DNA of 54,803 bases from Bryobacterales bacterium (lineage in GTDB: Bacteria > Acidobacteriota > Terriglobia > Bryobacterales > Bryobacteraceae), in NCBI GenBank assembly GCA_025463005.1, contig JAOAPR010000124.1:1-54803 (forward strand), in the 5' to 3' direction. Positions 40,990 through 50,166 of this stretch are shown here, in pieces. Within the stretch, counting starts at the first letter, position 1, and every line of letters starts with the position of its first letter. The translations under genes and the position numbers were made by a program. Below the pieces are notes generated by a model. That model searched no databases and was not told where the DNA came from. It was given only the letters and a program-made list of their open reading frames with translations.

Positions 40990-41722
40990 TGAGCTGCGGG
41001 AGCGCTTGAACTTTTACAAGGACCTGGGAGTGGACGAAGTCTTTCGGCGTGAGCCTCTCGGGCAGGCAATCTTGTCGCCTGCCGGCGTAACTGTTGATCA
41101 AGGAGTTACTTTGGCTTCTGCTAGCTTACCCTCTCTGGCGCCTGAGGGAGACACCCTCCTCAAGATTCTCCAAGACATCGGAGACGATTGCCGCCGTTGC
41201 CGGCTGTGCGAAGGCCGATCGAAGATCGTGTTCGGATCGGGCAATGAGCAGGCGAGTCTGGTGTTCGTGGGCGAAGGGCCGGGAGCAGACGAAGATGCCC
41301 AGGGCTTTCCTTTTGTCGGCCGCGCCGGCCAGCTGCTGACGCAGATGATCGAGAACACCGCGACCAAGGAAGGGATTCCGATCCGGCGTCCGGATGTCTA
41401 CATCTGCAACGTGGTCAAGTGCAGACCCCCGGAAAACCGTACGCCGCAACCGGATGAAATGGAAACCTGCGGCCAGTTTCTATTCCGCCAGCTCATGGCG
41501 ATCCGCCCCAAGGCAATTTGCGCAATGGGTTCCACCGCGGCCAAGGCATTGCTCGGCACCAAAGAAGGAGTTACCCGCCTGCGCGGCAAGTGGCATAAGT
41601 GGCGCGATATCCCGGTCATGGTGATGTACCACCCCTCTTACCTGCTGCGGCCCTACAATCAGGACGCGAAACGCGAGGCGTGGGAAGACCTGAAGAAGGT
41701 CCTGCACTTCGTATACGACTGA
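40979..41722 (+). CDS. type-4 uracil-DNA glycosylase (iron-sulfur)
   Basis: Removes uracil from DNA in base excision repair. 247 residues. The core has DCRRCRLCEGR with cluster cysteines, motif VFVGEGPGADEDAQGFPFVGRAGQLL, YICNVVKCRPPENRTPQPDE with further cysteines, and VMVMYHPSYLLRPYNQDAKREAWEDLKKV. This is the UDG family 4 pattern. The N-terminal ~60 residues form a helical extension often seen in these enzymes. The order tmk next to UDG suggests a nucleotide-quality theme with dcd, but they are not one operon. tmk begins 8 bases later. Confidence 0.92.
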   Translation: MNRDELRERLNFYKDLGVDEVFRREPLGQAILSPAGVTVDQGVTLASASLPSLAPEGDTLLKILQDIGDDCRRCRLCEGRSKIVFGSGNEQASLVFVGEGPGADEDAQGFPFVGRAGQLLTQMIENTATKEGIPIRRPDVYICNVVKCRPPENRTPQPDEMETCGQFLFRQLMAIRPKAICAMGSTAAKALLGTKEGVTRLRGKWHKWRDIPVMVMYHPSYLLRPYNQDAKREAWEDLKKVLHFVYD

Positions 41723-41730
41723 AGTCGCGA

Positions 41731-42366
41731 ATGACTGCGCGCGGCCGATTCATTACGTTCGAAGGCCCGGAAGGCAGCGGCAAATCCACTCAGCTTCGCT
41801 TGCTCGGCGAGCGCCTCAGGAACGCCGGGCGGGACGTCCTGGAAACCCAGGAGCCGGGCGGCACGCCTATTGGCACTCAGATCAGGCATGTGCTGCTGGA
41901 TGCGAAGAATCGCGAGCTGTGCCCCACCGCCGAATTGCTGCTGATGTTCGCCAGCCGGGCGCAAAACGTGGACCAGGCGATCTTGCCCGCGCTGTCGGCG
42001 GGGCGCACCGTTCTCTCTGACCGTTTTACCGATTCGACCCTGGTGTACCAGGGTGTCGGCCGCGGTCTCGGAGCAGAGGTGGTTTACGAGCTCGACCGGA
42101 TCGCCTGCCGGGGATTGGTCCCGGACCTCACGCTGGTGATCGATATCGATGCGGAGACTGGTTTGGCGCGCGCCCGGCGCCGCAGCCTTCGTACGGAAGA
42201 TCCGGAAACCCGCATGGAGGAGCAGGAGGTCGGGTTTCACCGCCGTGTGCGCGAGGCGTACCGCCAGTTGGCCGCCGATGAGCCCCGCCGCGTGCGGCTG
42301 ATCGACGGAAGTCAGACGCGGGAAGCGGTTGCGGAGCAGGTATGGCAAGCGGTCGAGCCGCTTTAG
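41731..42366 (+). CDS. tmk: thymidylate kinase
   Basis: Phosphorylates dTMP to dTDP. 211 residues starting MTARGRFITFEGPEGSGKST with the P-loop. The DR(Y/H/F) motif appears as VLSDRFTDSTLVYQG. QEPGGTPIGTQIRHVLL is the nucleotide segment. The LID region RARRRSLRTEDPETRMEEQEVGFHRRVREAYRQLA is arginine-rich (type II-like arrangement). Start taken at the family N-terminus; the frame is open further upstream within udg. Ends 19 bases before the ACP gene. Confidence 0.95.
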   Translation: MTARGRFITFEGPEGSGKSTQLRLLGERLRNAGRDVLETQEPGGTPIGTQIRHVLLDAKNRELCPTAELLLMFASRAQNVDQAILPALSAGRTVLSDRFTDSTLVYQGVGRGLGAEVVYELDRIACRGLVPDLTLVIDIDAETGLARARRRSLRTEDPETRMEEQEVGFHRRVREAYRQLAADEPRRVRLIDGSQTREAVAEQVWQAVEPL

Positions 42367-42373
42367 GCATCTG

Positions 42374-42379
42374 TATTAT
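42374..42379 (+). promoter_or_regulatory. -10 box of the ACP gene, leaderless
   Basis: TATTAT, then exactly 6 bases, then the ATG at 42386. No Shine-Dalgarno is present and no -35 match is evident at 17 bases. Confidence 0.45.
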
Positions 42380-42385
42380 AGTGAG

Positions 42386-42634
42386 ATGCCCGATTCGAGC
42401 CGCCGACAGCGCTTACGGATGCTGATACAGGACATCGCAGGAAAGCCTGCGCCCGAGGATGATCAGGAATCCCTATTCGAAAGCGGTCTGCTGGATTCTT
42501 TCGCCCTGCCCGATCTGGTGAGCGCGATCGAGAAAGAGTTCGCCACGAAGGTTCCGGACTCCGATCTGAACCCTCGGAAATTCGATTCCATTGAGCGGAT
42601 GGATGCCTACCTGGCGGAACATGTTGGCGGATGA
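42386..42634 (+). CDS. stand-alone acyl carrier protein
   Basis: An 82-residue acidic, helical protein. ESGLLDSFALPDLVSAIEKEF contains the phosphopantetheine serine in the DSF variant of the DSL motif, followed by the recognition helix. It is not the fatty-acid AcpP type, which has DSLDTVE. It overlaps the downstream KAS III-like gene by four bases (ATGA), so the two work together. The pathway (specialised acyl transfer or small polyketide-like step) is not identifiable from the neighbours. Confidence 0.85.
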   Translation: MPDSSRRQRLRMLIQDIAGKPAPEDDQESLFESGLLDSFALPDLVSAIEKEFATKVPDSDLNPRKFDSIERMDAYLAEHVGG

Positions 42635-43554
42635 GCTCGTATCTGCACGCGTTTGGAGCGCATCTACCTGAGAGAGTAGTCACGAACGCGGAACTGGCCG
42701 AACGCGTCGGACGCACCGGCGACTGGATCGAAAGCGTTTCGGGAATCCGTGAGCGGCGTTGGGCGGCGCCGGAAACAACTGTCGCGGATATGGGAGTCGC
42801 CGCTGCGGAAACGTGCCTTCGCAAAGCGGGTATTTCAACGAACGAGCTCGGTATGTTGATGGTCGCAAGCGGCAGCGGAGCGCGCGGCTTTCCGGGCCCA
42901 GCGGCCGAAGTAGCGGATCGATTGTGCTTGAGTTCCGTGCCTGCGGTCGACCTTCCCATTGCGAGTGCGGGCAGCCTATTCGGGCTGGCATTAGCGATGC
43001 GCCTGACCGAAGCGTACGGCGATGTGCTGGTGGTTGCGGCTGAGAAAATGTCAGACGTAGTGGAGACGGATCCGAACACCGCGATTCTCTTCGGCGATGG
43101 CGCCGGAGCGGCACTCGTGTCCGTGCGGCCGGGCCCGTGGCGGATGCTGGACGCCGTGCTTCACACCGACGGGCAATACCGCGGGGACCTGGCGTGCGAC
43201 CAGACCGGTGTGCTGCGCATGAACGGATTGGCTGTGATCCTGCAGGCGGCCCGCAAAATTCCTTCTTCAATCGAGGAAGTGCTGAGGCGTCAGAATATTT
43301 CCGCGAAACAGGTCGCCGTTTTTCTGCTGCACCAGGCCAATCTCAACCTGCTCACCCGCGTCGCCAAGGCGCTCGGCGTGGGGCCCGAGAAGGTCTTTGC
43401 CAACGTGCAACGTTACGGGAACACCTCGTCCGCGTCCATGCTGATTGCGGCGGCAGAGTGGTCGGAAACCAACTCAGAAAGAGGACCGATCGTGTTTTCC
43501 GCTTTCGGCGCGGGTTTTCACTGGGGCGCGCTGGTGGCGGATTCGGCCGCTTGA
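42631..43554 (+). CDS. KAS III (FabH)-like thiolase-fold protein with Cys replaced by Ser
   Basis: A 307-residue protein matching beta-ketoacyl-ACP synthase III along its length: TGDWIESVSGIRERR, ILFGDGAGAALV, the catalytic His in LLHQANLNLL and Asn in RYGNTSSASM. In the active-site strand, where FabH has AACxGF, it reads AVDLPIASAGSLFG, so the nucleophilic Cys is Ser (codon AGT). Condensation is therefore doubtful. An acyltransferase, esterase or decarboxylase-type function is possible, as known in some KAS III-like pathway enzymes. It is coupled to its own ACP. Its 3' end overlaps the convergent rmlA-like gene by 37 bases. Confidence 0.82.
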   Translation: MSSYLHAFGAHLPERVVTNAELAERVGRTGDWIESVSGIRERRWAAPETTVADMGVAAAETCLRKAGISTNELGMLMVASGSGARGFPGPAAEVADRLCLSSVPAVDLPIASAGSLFGLALAMRLTEAYGDVLVVAAEKMSDVVETDPNTAILFGDGAGAALVSVRPGPWRMLDAVLHTDGQYRGDLACDQTGVLRMNGLAVILQAARKIPSSIEEVLRRQNISAKQVAVFLLHQANLNLLTRVAKALGVGPEKVFANVQRYGNTSSASMLIAAAEWSETNSERGPIVFSAFGAGFHWGALVADSAA

Positions 43555-44291
43555 TCTTCGTCGCCGGATTTCGAAACGCTGGTTTCGGCCACCAGATTTG
43601 CCGCGCGCAGTAGCGATTCGAATGTGCCAGCATCGGTCCACCACCCGTCCAGGAATGAATAGCTCATGCTTCCTTCCTGGATGTAGGCGTTGTTGACGTC
43701 GGTGATCTCAAGCTCGTTACGGCGGCTGGGCACCAGGCGGCGCACTTTCTCAAACACCGTGCCGTCGTACAGATATATCCCGATCACCGCGTACGGGGAT
43801 TTCGGGCGCGCGGGTTTTTCCTCGATGCCCACGATGCGATCGCCAACCAGTTCGGCCACGCCGAACCGCTCAGCATCCGGGACTTGCTTGAGCAGAATGC
43901 GCGCTCCACGCTCCTGTTTTTCGAACGCCTGAACCGCCGCGGCGATGGAACCCTGGATGATGTTATCTCCCAGGATCACGCAAATTTTCTCACCGTCGGC
44001 AAAGTGCTCGGCCAGGGCCAGCGCATCGGCAATACCGCCCTCGCCTTCCTGGTACGTATAGTTCAGGTGAGCGAGCCCGAACTCCTTGCCATTGGCTAGC
44101 AAGCGCAGAAAATCGCCCGAGTTGCGCCCGCCGGTCACCAGCAGGATATCGCGGATTCCAGCGTCCACCAACGCCTGGATCGGGTAAAAGATCATGGGCT
44201 TGTCATAGATCGGAAGCAGGTGTTTGTTAGTGATCTTGGTCAGAGGAAACAGACGGCTTCCAGTTCCTCCGGCGAGAACAATGCCTTTCAC
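43518..44291 (-). CDS. sugar-1-phosphate nucleotidyltransferase (RmlA-like)
   Basis: A 257-residue nucleotidyltransferase. [32 protein letters not shown] is the nucleotide-binding N-terminus. [43 protein letters not shown] and [17 protein letters not shown] resemble glucose-1-phosphate thymidylyltransferase. [19 protein letters not shown] is the family end. It is shorter than classical RmlA (about 290), so the short subgroup or another dNDP-sugar enzyme is possible. Starts with GTG; AAGGAG lies 5 bases upstream. Probably feeds surface polysaccharide synthesis. Confidence 0.85.
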   Translation of the reverse strand: MKGIVLAGGTGSRLFPLTKITNKHLLPIYDKPMIFYPIQALVDAGIRDILLVTGGRNSGDFLRLLANGKEFGLAHLNYTYQEGEGGIADALALAEHFADGEKICVILGDNIIQGSIAAAVQAFEKQERGARILLKQVPDAERFGVAELVGDRIVGIEEKPARPKSPYAVIGIYLYDGTVFEKVRRLVPSRRNELEITDVNNAYIQEGSMSYSFLDGWWTDAGTFESLLRAANLVAETSVSKSGDEDQAAESATSAPQ

Positions 44292-44393
44292 GTAAGCTCC
44301 TTGGCCGCTTCCGGCGCGGCGTCTATCCATCTAAACACAGTAATCGGGTGCGAGAAAAATCCGCCCCTGACCACTATTGTTCTTTATTCATTT

Positions 44394-45911
44394 ATGGCCC
44401 TGTTCCGGACCCGATCAGCCGCATTGTACGGGATCGATGCCTACCTGGTCGATGTCGAAGTGGACATGTATCCCGGGACCAACCGTGACTTCATCACGGT
44501 GGGGATGCCGGACACGGCGGTCCGGGAGAGCCGGGAGCGGATCAAGTCGGCGCTGCTCAACTCGGGCTTTGGCTATCCCAATAAGAGCGTCACTATCAAC
44601 CTGGCGCCCGCCAATGTACGGAAAGAGGGCGCCGGGTTTGACCTGCCAATGGCGCTCGGGATTCTGGGCGCGATGGGAACCGTAGCGCCTAGCGACGAGC
44701 ATCTCTTCGTGGGTGAGTTGTCGCTCGACGGCGCCATCCGGCCGGTGCGCGGAGCGCTTTCGATCGCTGCCTGCGCCCGCCGGCAGAAGATCGCCAACCT
44801 GCTGGTGCCCGCGGATAACGCTGCCGAAGCTGCAGTGGCCGACGATTTGCGCGTGTTCGGGATGCGGCATCTGAGCGAGGTGGTGGCGTTTCTGAACCAT
44901 CCAGAACAGTTCACGCCGCATGTTCGTGAGGCGCGAGCTGCGCCGGTCTCAAATGGCTCGTTACTCGATTTCGGTGACGTTCGCGGCCAGACCACCTCGA
45001 AGCGCGCTCTTGAGGTCGCGGCGGCCGGCGGCCACAACGTGCTGCTGGTCGGGCCGCCAGGGTCGGGCAAGACCATGCTCGCCAAACGTTTGCCGGGTAT
45101 CCTGCCGCCCCTGACATTTCCCGAAGCGCTGGAGACCACGCAGGTCCACAGCGTAGCCGGTTTTCTGCCGAAGGGCGCCGGTCTCATGGCTGAGCGGCCC
45201 TTTCGTGCGCCGCATCATTCGGTTTCTGACGCTGGATTGATCGGCGGAGGATCCGGAATGCCGCGACCGGGAGAAGTGAGCCTGGCGCACAACGGCGTGT
45301 TGTTTCTGGACGAGCTGCCGGAGTTCCCCCGCAACGTCCTGGAGCAGTTGCGGCAGCCTCTGGAAGAGGGCAGTGTCACGCTGGCGCGCGCCCAGATGAC
45401 CCTCTCCTTCCCCTCGAATTTCATGCTGATCGCCGCGATGAACCCGTGCCCCTGCGGGCATTTTTCAGATCCTACGCGCGAGTGCCGCTGCACGGGCGGC
45501 ATCATCCAGCGCTACTTGGGCAAGATCAGCGGCCCGCTGCTCGACCGAATCGATCTGCACATCGAAGTTCCCGCCGTCCCGTATCAGGAGCTGCGCGGCC
45601 AGCCCAGCGGCGCGACGTCGGCCGACATGCGTGCACGGGTCGAACGTGTCCGGGCCGTGCAACAAGCCCGCGGCTACTATAACTCGCAGATTCCGGTTCG
45701 CCAGCTCCGAAAAATCTGCGCGCTGGATGAGGCCGGCGAGCGCACCCTCGAAATGGCCGTGCGCCGGATGGGTCTCTCGGCGCGTGCGCATGATCGCATT
45801 CTGAAGGTCGCCCGCACGATCGCCGATCTGGACAGCTCGGATCGCGTCACCGCCAAGCACCTGGCCGAAGCGGTCCAGTATCGCAGCCTGGATCGCAATT
45901 ATTGGCAATAG
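44394..45911 (+). CDS. comM: ComM/YifB family Mg-chelatase-like AAA+ ATPase
   Basis: A hexameric helicase promoting branch migration in natural transformation. 505 residues. The N-terminus is Lon-protease-like ([45 protein letters not shown] and [14 protein letters not shown]). The ATPase has Walker [25 protein letters not shown] and Walker [23 protein letters not shown] and CRCTGG form the zinc-like cysteine insert. [15 protein letters not shown] and [20 protein letters not shown] complete the C-terminus. Start at [11 protein letters not shown] by family comparison. With comEC it hints at competence genes in the genome. Confidence 0.93.
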   Translation: MALFRTRSAALYGIDAYLVDVEVDMYPGTNRDFITVGMPDTAVRESRERIKSALLNSGFGYPNKSVTINLAPANVRKEGAGFDLPMALGILGAMGTVAPSDEHLFVGELSLDGAIRPVRGALSIAACARRQKIANLLVPADNAAEAAVADDLRVFGMRHLSEVVAFLNHPEQFTPHVREARAAPVSNGSLLDFGDVRGQTTSKRALEVAAAGGHNVLLVGPPGSGKTMLAKRLPGILPPLTFPEALETTQVHSVAGFLPKGAGLMAERPFRAPHHSVSDAGLIGGGSGMPRPGEVSLAHNGVLFLDELPEFPRNVLEQLRQPLEEGSVTLARAQMTLSFPSNFMLIAAMNPCPCGHFSDPTRECRCTGGIIQRYLGKISGPLLDRIDLHIEVPAVPYQELRGQPSGATSADMRARVERVRAVQQARGYYNSQIPVRQLRKICALDEAGERTLEMAVRRMGLSARAHDRILKVARTIADLDSSDRVTAKHLAEAVQYRSLDRNYWQ

Positions 45912-45932
45912 GTTTCGTTGACCAAAATTGAG

Positions 45933-47144
45933 CTAACGAGAACCGTAGATGAATCGTCCGTCCCGAATCGTGTAGCGGACATGCGAAAACGCAGTGACGT
46001 CAACCGCCGGATCGGCCGTAAGAATCGTGATGTCAGCAATCATCCCGGGTGCGATTCGACCCCGCTCTTTCTGAACACCAAATCTTCGGGCTGGATTTTC
46101 AGTCAGCATGCGCAGGATTTCAGCCGTACCGAGGCCTGTTTTACCAAGCTGCTGAAACTCCTCTCCGACGTCGTAGTCGCTGAGATAACCGGTGTCTGTT
46201 CCGAACATCAGTTCGCCGCCAAGGTCGTGAAACCGGCGAACGACCCGGCGGATTTCGGCGATGTTGTCTGCGCCGCTAAATAGCTTCAGGGTCGGGATCA
46301 TCGCCATATGATTGGCGATCGCCTCCCGGAGAATGAAATCGTCCACGCCGCGAGTATCATCGGGAGCGTGCGCCAGGATATCGACTCCGCTAGCGATCGC
46401 AACACGCATTCCAGCGAGGTTGGACGGATGTGAAAACACGAGTCGATTTCGTTTGTGCGCCACGCTGACCGCCGCCGTCGCAATTTGCTGAGGCATCGGC
46501 AGGACTTGCGTGTGCGATATCCAAGAGCCCGTGAATAACTTGAGGATATCGGCGCCGTTTTGCAGGTTAACCGCAGCGGCCGAAGCCGCCTCCTGCGGAT
46601 CCCGCGGCGGAATCAGCTGGTGCAGAATTGCGGGAGATAGAGTGTCTTTCACGTAGTACGGAAGACCGTCCGGCGGATAAATGGGTACGCCAGCCGTGAA
46701 GATCCGTGGGCCGGGAATCTCGCCCGACTCGATTCGGCGACGTAGGGCTAGGGTATTCGCCAGCAACGATCCAGTATCAACCACGGTTGTAAAGCCGGAG
46801 CGTCCCAGCATTGATTGCAACTGCTCGACTAACCTCTGCGCAGGCTGCTTTGCCGCATCGTCCCACTTTGGTTCTGTGAAATGAATGTGGCAATTCCAAA
46901 ATCCCGCCATGACGGCGCAGCCCTTACACCGAAGAACCTCGGCATCTCTTGGAATTCGTACCCGTTCGCCAACCGCAACAATTTTGCCATCTTTCATAAG
47001 AACGGATGCGCGAGGAAGGGGCGCGGCGGTCACGGATGTGTACACAAGGACGTCCACGATTGCCAAGGATTTTGCCGTAGCCGGGCCGCCTATGATCAAT
47101 CCCGCAAGAACGCTGACCGCGTGCAGCGCATCGCACTTAAGCAT
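45933..47144 (-). CDS. secreted amidohydrolase
   Basis: A 403-residue metal-dependent hydrolase of the imidazolonepropionase-like branch. It starts with a signal-like segment (LHAVSVLAGLIIGGPATA). The first metal motif is NCHIHF (His86, His88), a lysine is in ILKLFTGSW, further His in VFSHPSNLAG and HAPDD, and Asp in MFGTDTGYLSD. MLTENPARRFGVQKERGRIAPGMIADITIL is the C-terminal beta domain. The substrate is unknown; relatives cleave dipeptides or lactones. GGGAGGA lies about 9 bases before the ATG. It is convergent with comM and divergent from the FAH-type gene. Confidence 0.85.
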   Translation of the reverse strand: MLKCDALHAVSVLAGLIIGGPATAKSLAIVDVLVYTSVTAAPLPRASVLMKDGKIVAVGERVRIPRDAEVLRCKGCAVMAGFWNCHIHFTEPKWDDAAKQPAQRLVEQLQSMLGRSGFTTVVDTGSLLANTLALRRRIESGEIPGPRIFTAGVPIYPPDGLPYYVKDTLSPAILHQLIPPRDPQEAASAAAVNLQNGADILKLFTGSWISHTQVLPMPQQIATAAVSVAHKRNRLVFSHPSNLAGMRVAIASGVDILAHAPDDTRGVDDFILREAIANHMAMIPTLKLFSGADNIAEIRRVVRRFHDLGGELMFGTDTGYLSDYDVGEEFQQLGKTGLGTAEILRMLTENPARRFGVQKERGRIAPGMIADITILTADPAVDVTAFSHVRYTIRDGRFIYGSR

Positions 47145-47236
47145 GATCGACCATCCTCCCGGAAGCGGCCGGATTATCCCTTAGGAAAATTTACGCAAAC
47201 CAGACAGATGAAGTTCCCTCACATACCGCCAATGGT

Positions 47237-47242
47237 TACCAT
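47237..47242 (+). promoter_or_regulatory. -10 box of the FAH/MhpD-family gene, leaderless
   Basis: TACCAT followed by 6 bases and the GTG start at 47249; a weak -35 (TTCCCT, 47214-47219) lies 17 bases upstream. No Shine-Dalgarno. Confidence 0.45.
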
Positions 47243-47248
47243 ATTCAG

Positions 47249-48058
47249 GTGACCCAAGCACGAGAACTTCCCACCGCGGCCGAACTCCTCGCTCAAGCCG
47301 GGATCAATCACAGACGCTTGCCGGAGCTTCCCGTCCCGGTCCGGCCGAAAACCGCTGAGGAGGCCTACGTTGTCCAGGATGGTTTGGTGGACCAGCTGCT
47401 CGGCCACTACGGCGGCAGTGTGATCGGGTATAAGATCGCCTGCACTAACGTCACCGCGCAGCGGCAACTGAACGTGGATGCGCCGTTCTGCGGCCGGCTG
47501 CTTTCGGCATTCTTTTTTGAGAGCTTTCTTGAAAAACCAGCCCGCGTCGAAGCGGCCCAATTTTTCATGCGGGTGGTGGAAGCCGAATTCGCATTCGAAA
47601 TGGCCCGCGATCTGCCCCCAACGACTGCGGGGCGTTCGCGCCAGGAAATCGCTGATGCGGTGAAAGGAGTGATTCCAGGTATCGAGATCGTCGACAGCCG
47701 CTTCGACGACTGGACCACCATCGGTGCGCCGTCCCTGATCGCGGATAACGCCTGCAACGCGGCCTGGGTCAAAGGAAGTCTGCTAACCGATTGGCAGTCC
47801 ATCGACCTTGCCGCGCAGGCCGTTCGCGTGACGGTGAACGGAAAATTGCTTCGCGAAGGCCGCGGGAGCGCTGTGCTCGGTCACCCGCTCCACGCTTTGG
47901 AATGGCTGGTCGACAGTCTGAATGCCCGCGGCCTCGGTTTGAAGGCGGGTCAATACGTTACCACAGGCGTCACGACCGAAGTCTACATGGCGCAGCGCGG
48001 AGACCGCATCACGGCCGACTTCGGACCCGTCGGTTCAGTGGACCTGGTCTTCGTGTGA
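47249..48058 (+). CDS. 2-keto-4-pentenoate hydratase/fumarylacetoacetase-family protein
   Basis: A 269-residue member of the MhpD group. GGSVIGYKIACTNVTAQRQL contains the characteristic lysine; PFCGRLLSAFFFESF, VVEAEFAFEMARDLP with the metal-binding Glu pair, and PGIEIVDSRFDDW follow. GHPLHALEWLVDSLNARGLGLKAGQYVTTGV is the C-terminal signature. It could hydrate 2-oxopent-4-enoate or decarboxylate oxalocrotonate in aromatic degradation, but no such genes are adjacent. It starts with GTG, leaderless. Its stop lies one base from the stop of the convergent gene. Confidence 0.86.
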   Translation: MTQARELPTAAELLAQAGINHRRLPELPVPVRPKTAEEAYVVQDGLVDQLLGHYGGSVIGYKIACTNVTAQRQLNVDAPFCGRLLSAFFFESFLEKPARVEAAQFFMRVVEAEFAFEMARDLPPTTAGRSRQEIADAVKGVIPGIEIVDSRFDDWTTIGAPSLIADNACNAAWVKGSLLTDWQSIDLAAQAVRVTVNGKLLREGRGSAVLGHPLHALEWLVDSLNARGLGLKAGQYVTTGVTTEVYMAQRGDRITADFGPVGSVDLVFV

Positions 48059-48059
48059 G

Positions 48060-48908
48060 CTATTCCACACGGAACGTTTCCCGCTGTTCGGCGGTCTGGC
48101 CGCCGATCTTGTCGCGCACCGTGACCACCAGCGTGTAGGTCGACGCCGGGACGTTGGGATCCAGGCGCAGGCTCAGGGCGCCGGGAACGCGCAATTGCGG
48201 ATAGAACGATTCTTTTGATTCCGCAGCGGCCTCCGGCTGCGCGAAGAGTTCTTTGCCTTCAGCGTCCAGGACCGCCAGGCCATAATCCACCGAAAACTTA
48301 TTATTCGCCTCGAGCTTATATCCTGCCATTTCGAAGCGGGCCCACAGTGTCGCGCCGGGCCGGTAGATCACCGGCTGCTGTAAAGCCGCGGTGTCGTTCT
48401 CATTGCGGAGGAAACGGAAATTACGAATCACGAACGATGGGCTGGGCTCGACGCTCTCCGCCCGTACGTGGAACTCCAGATCGCCGCTAATTTCCGAGCC
48501 AGCCAACTCGTCTTTTACGGTGACCGGGATGTGGTAGTTCCCACCGGGAATGAAAGACGGCAGCAGGAACGACACCCCGAATTTTGGGACCCAGTCTTTA
48601 TCCTGGGGTCTCAGAGATTCTTCCAGCACGCCGGCTTTCGGAGGTTCCACCGCGACGCCGCCCGAATCCACAATCCGGACCCGCCAGGACAGCTTTACGT
48701 TGCGGTTGTCGCCGGCCGTCTGGCTGTCGAAACCCGCGACCCGGCAACTGAACCAAACTGTTTCCCCGGGCAGGAAATCATGGGTCGCCGGCAGCAGCGG
48801 GCCATCCTCGTATTGGTGCAAAGCCAGGCGCTCGATGGCGAGCTTGGGCGCCGCCTGCAAGGCCCCTGCCGTAAACAGCACCAGCGGGATCCAGCGTCGG
48901 GCAACCAC
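48060..48908 (-). CDS. secreted protein with two Ig-like beta domains, unknown function
   Basis: A 282-residue protein with a signal peptide (RRWIPLVLFTAGALQAAP). Two repeated beta-sandwich modules follow. Each has a strand pattern GETVWFSCRVAGF / GATLWARFEMAGYKL, then KLSWRVRIVD / FSVDYGLAVLD, then FIPGGNYHIPVTVKDELAG / VPASTYTLVVTVRDKIGG. The matching of these segments shows internal duplication of about 120 residues. No catalytic motif. It starts with GTG 5 bases after the lipoprotein gene stop, so it is probably translated together with it. TAAAAT lies 7 bases before the GTG, overlapping the upstream stop. Confidence 0.78.
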   Translation of the reverse strand: MVARRWIPLVLFTAGALQAAPKLAIERLALHQYEDGPLLPATHDFLPGETVWFSCRVAGFDSQTAGDNRNVKLSWRVRIVDSGGVAVEPPKAGVLEESLRPQDKDWVPKFGVSFLLPSFIPGGNYHIPVTVKDELAGSEISGDLEFHVRAESVEPSPSFVIRNFRFLRNENDTAALQQPVIYRPGATLWARFEMAGYKLEANNKFSVDYGLAVLDAEGKELFAQPEAAAESKESFYPQLRVPGALSLRLDPNVPASTYTLVVTVRDKIGGQTAEQRETFRVE

Positions 48909-48913
48909 ATCAA

Positions 48914-49444
48914 CTATTTTAAGCTGTCGGGCGTGATCGGTGATTGAATCGGCAAATCGGGATCCAGTCTCAACGGGATCTGAACCGATACATACCTCTC
49001 GAGCCCCGCATCGGATATATCGGGCACCCGGAGTTTATAGGAGGTGAGCGGCACGTCAAACAAGAGGTTCCCCTGCTGGGTCTCCCCGGGACTGATGTTC
49101 CTCAAGACGCCGAACCAGTTTTCCACGCCTTCGCCATTGGCCAGCTCGCGATAGGTTTGCCCATTGCTTCCCTCCAGTGTCAGCAGAGGAATGGAAACGT
49201 CCTTGCCAGTGCCGTTGGTAACGGAAGCTTTAATGAGCAGAAAACGCTGCTCAGGCGAGCGAACCCGGAAAGATTCGCCTAGCTGGTTTCGCCATGCGCT
49301 TTCGACGATCACGTAGGTCATTTGCCCAACCGGGACTCGTTCGCCCATTGAAAACTCGGTGCGATTGTCTTGCGGTTTTGAGCAGCCGGAGAGGAACAGG
49401 GCCGCGGAGCCTAAAAGAGCGCACCAGCGCAATAGTTTGATCAT
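48914..49444 (-). CDS. DUF4352-type lipoprotein
   Basis: A 176-residue lipoprotein. The signal IKLLRWCALLGSAALFLSGCSKP has lipobox LSGC. The body matches the Ig-like DUF4352/telokin-like fold: GQMTYVIVESAWRNQLG, EQRFLLIKASVTNGTGKDVSIPLLTLEGSNGQTY, ISPGETQQGNLLFDVPLTSYKLRV. Such domains occur on secreted proteins of unknown role. AAGG lies 8 bases before the ATG. It ends five bases before the start of the following beta-domain gene. Confidence 0.82.
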   Translation of the reverse strand: MIKLLRWCALLGSAALFLSGCSKPQDNRTEFSMGERVPVGQMTYVIVESAWRNQLGESFRVRSPEQRFLLIKASVTNGTGKDVSIPLLTLEGSNGQTYRELANGEGVENWFGVLRNISPGETQQGNLLFDVPLTSYKLRVPDISDAGLERYVSVQIPLRLDPDLPIQSPITPDSLK

Positions 49445-49475
49445 CAGGGGAACCTTCCCTAATGTACAGGTTGTG

Positions 49476-49940
49476 CTAATTGCGTTGCAAATGCTCACCT
49501 AGCCGTTCCAGGAGCTCGGCTTGGCCTTTAAGGATTTTGCGCCGCGCGACATCCAAGTTAAACCATTCAGCGCGATCGATTTCGGGGAACTCCTGCAATT
49601 TTCCGGAGCCGGGAGGCCAGGGCATAGAGAACGTGTTGCTGTGTATGTTTGCGGCGTCAAGATCTCCCTCCATCGCCCACGCCATGACCACCTTGCCGCC
49701 GCCCTGGCGAATCTCGCCCAGCGGGATGAAATTCCCCGACAACGTCACTCCGGTTTCCTCCGCAAACTCCCGCTTCGCGGCGGCGAGAGGATCCTCATTT
49801 TCGCCATACTCACCCTTGGGAATGGACCAGGCGCCATCCTCTTTGTTTTTCCAGAAGGGACCTCCGGGATGAGCCAGGAGCACCTCCGGCGCGGATCCTT
49901 TGCGGCGGAACAGGAGAACGCCCGCGCTGCGCTTGGGCAT
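49476..49940 (-). CDS. NUDIX hydrolase
   Basis: A 154-residue protein of the MutT/Ap4A-type group. MPKRSAGVLLFRRK and LLAHPGGPFWKNKEDGAWSIPKGEY are typical of the 'predicted NTP pyrophosphohydrolase' group. The Nudix box spans residues 43-65, GEYGENEDPLAAAKREFAEE then TGV, with all key Glu residues. The substrate is unknown (nucleotide diphosphates likely). TACCTT lies 6 bases before the ATG, so a leaderless start is likely. Confidence 0.9.
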   Translation of the reverse strand: MPKRSAGVLLFRRKGSAPEVLLAHPGGPFWKNKEDGAWSIPKGEYGENEDPLAAAKREFAEETGVTLSGNFIPLGEIRQGGGKVVMAWAMEGDLDAANIHSNTFSMPWPPGSGKLQEFPEIDRAEWFNLDVARRKILKGQAELLERLGEHLQRN

Positions 49941-50166
49941 GGAAGTAAGGTACTAAATGGCGCAGGCGCGGGGGGAACCAGATATTGCATCAAGAGGCGA
50001 CTATGAGCGCTGGTAGAATCAAAAGCGTGAAAATCGCCCCGCTCCTGATCGCTGCCCTGGATAATGCGCTGGCCCATATGCCCGCAAGAGTCATGTGGAA
50101 GGCGTAGCCCCCCGGCAAAACGTGTCGCCGAAACGTGCAGGCCGGGTGCTTAAGAGAAGGGCGGGT

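Noticed and set aside
50015-50045. Short leaderless ORF after TAGAAT, GTG at 50028
   Set aside because: It reads MKIARS and stops after six codons; no coding value. The TAGAAT may still be a promoter.
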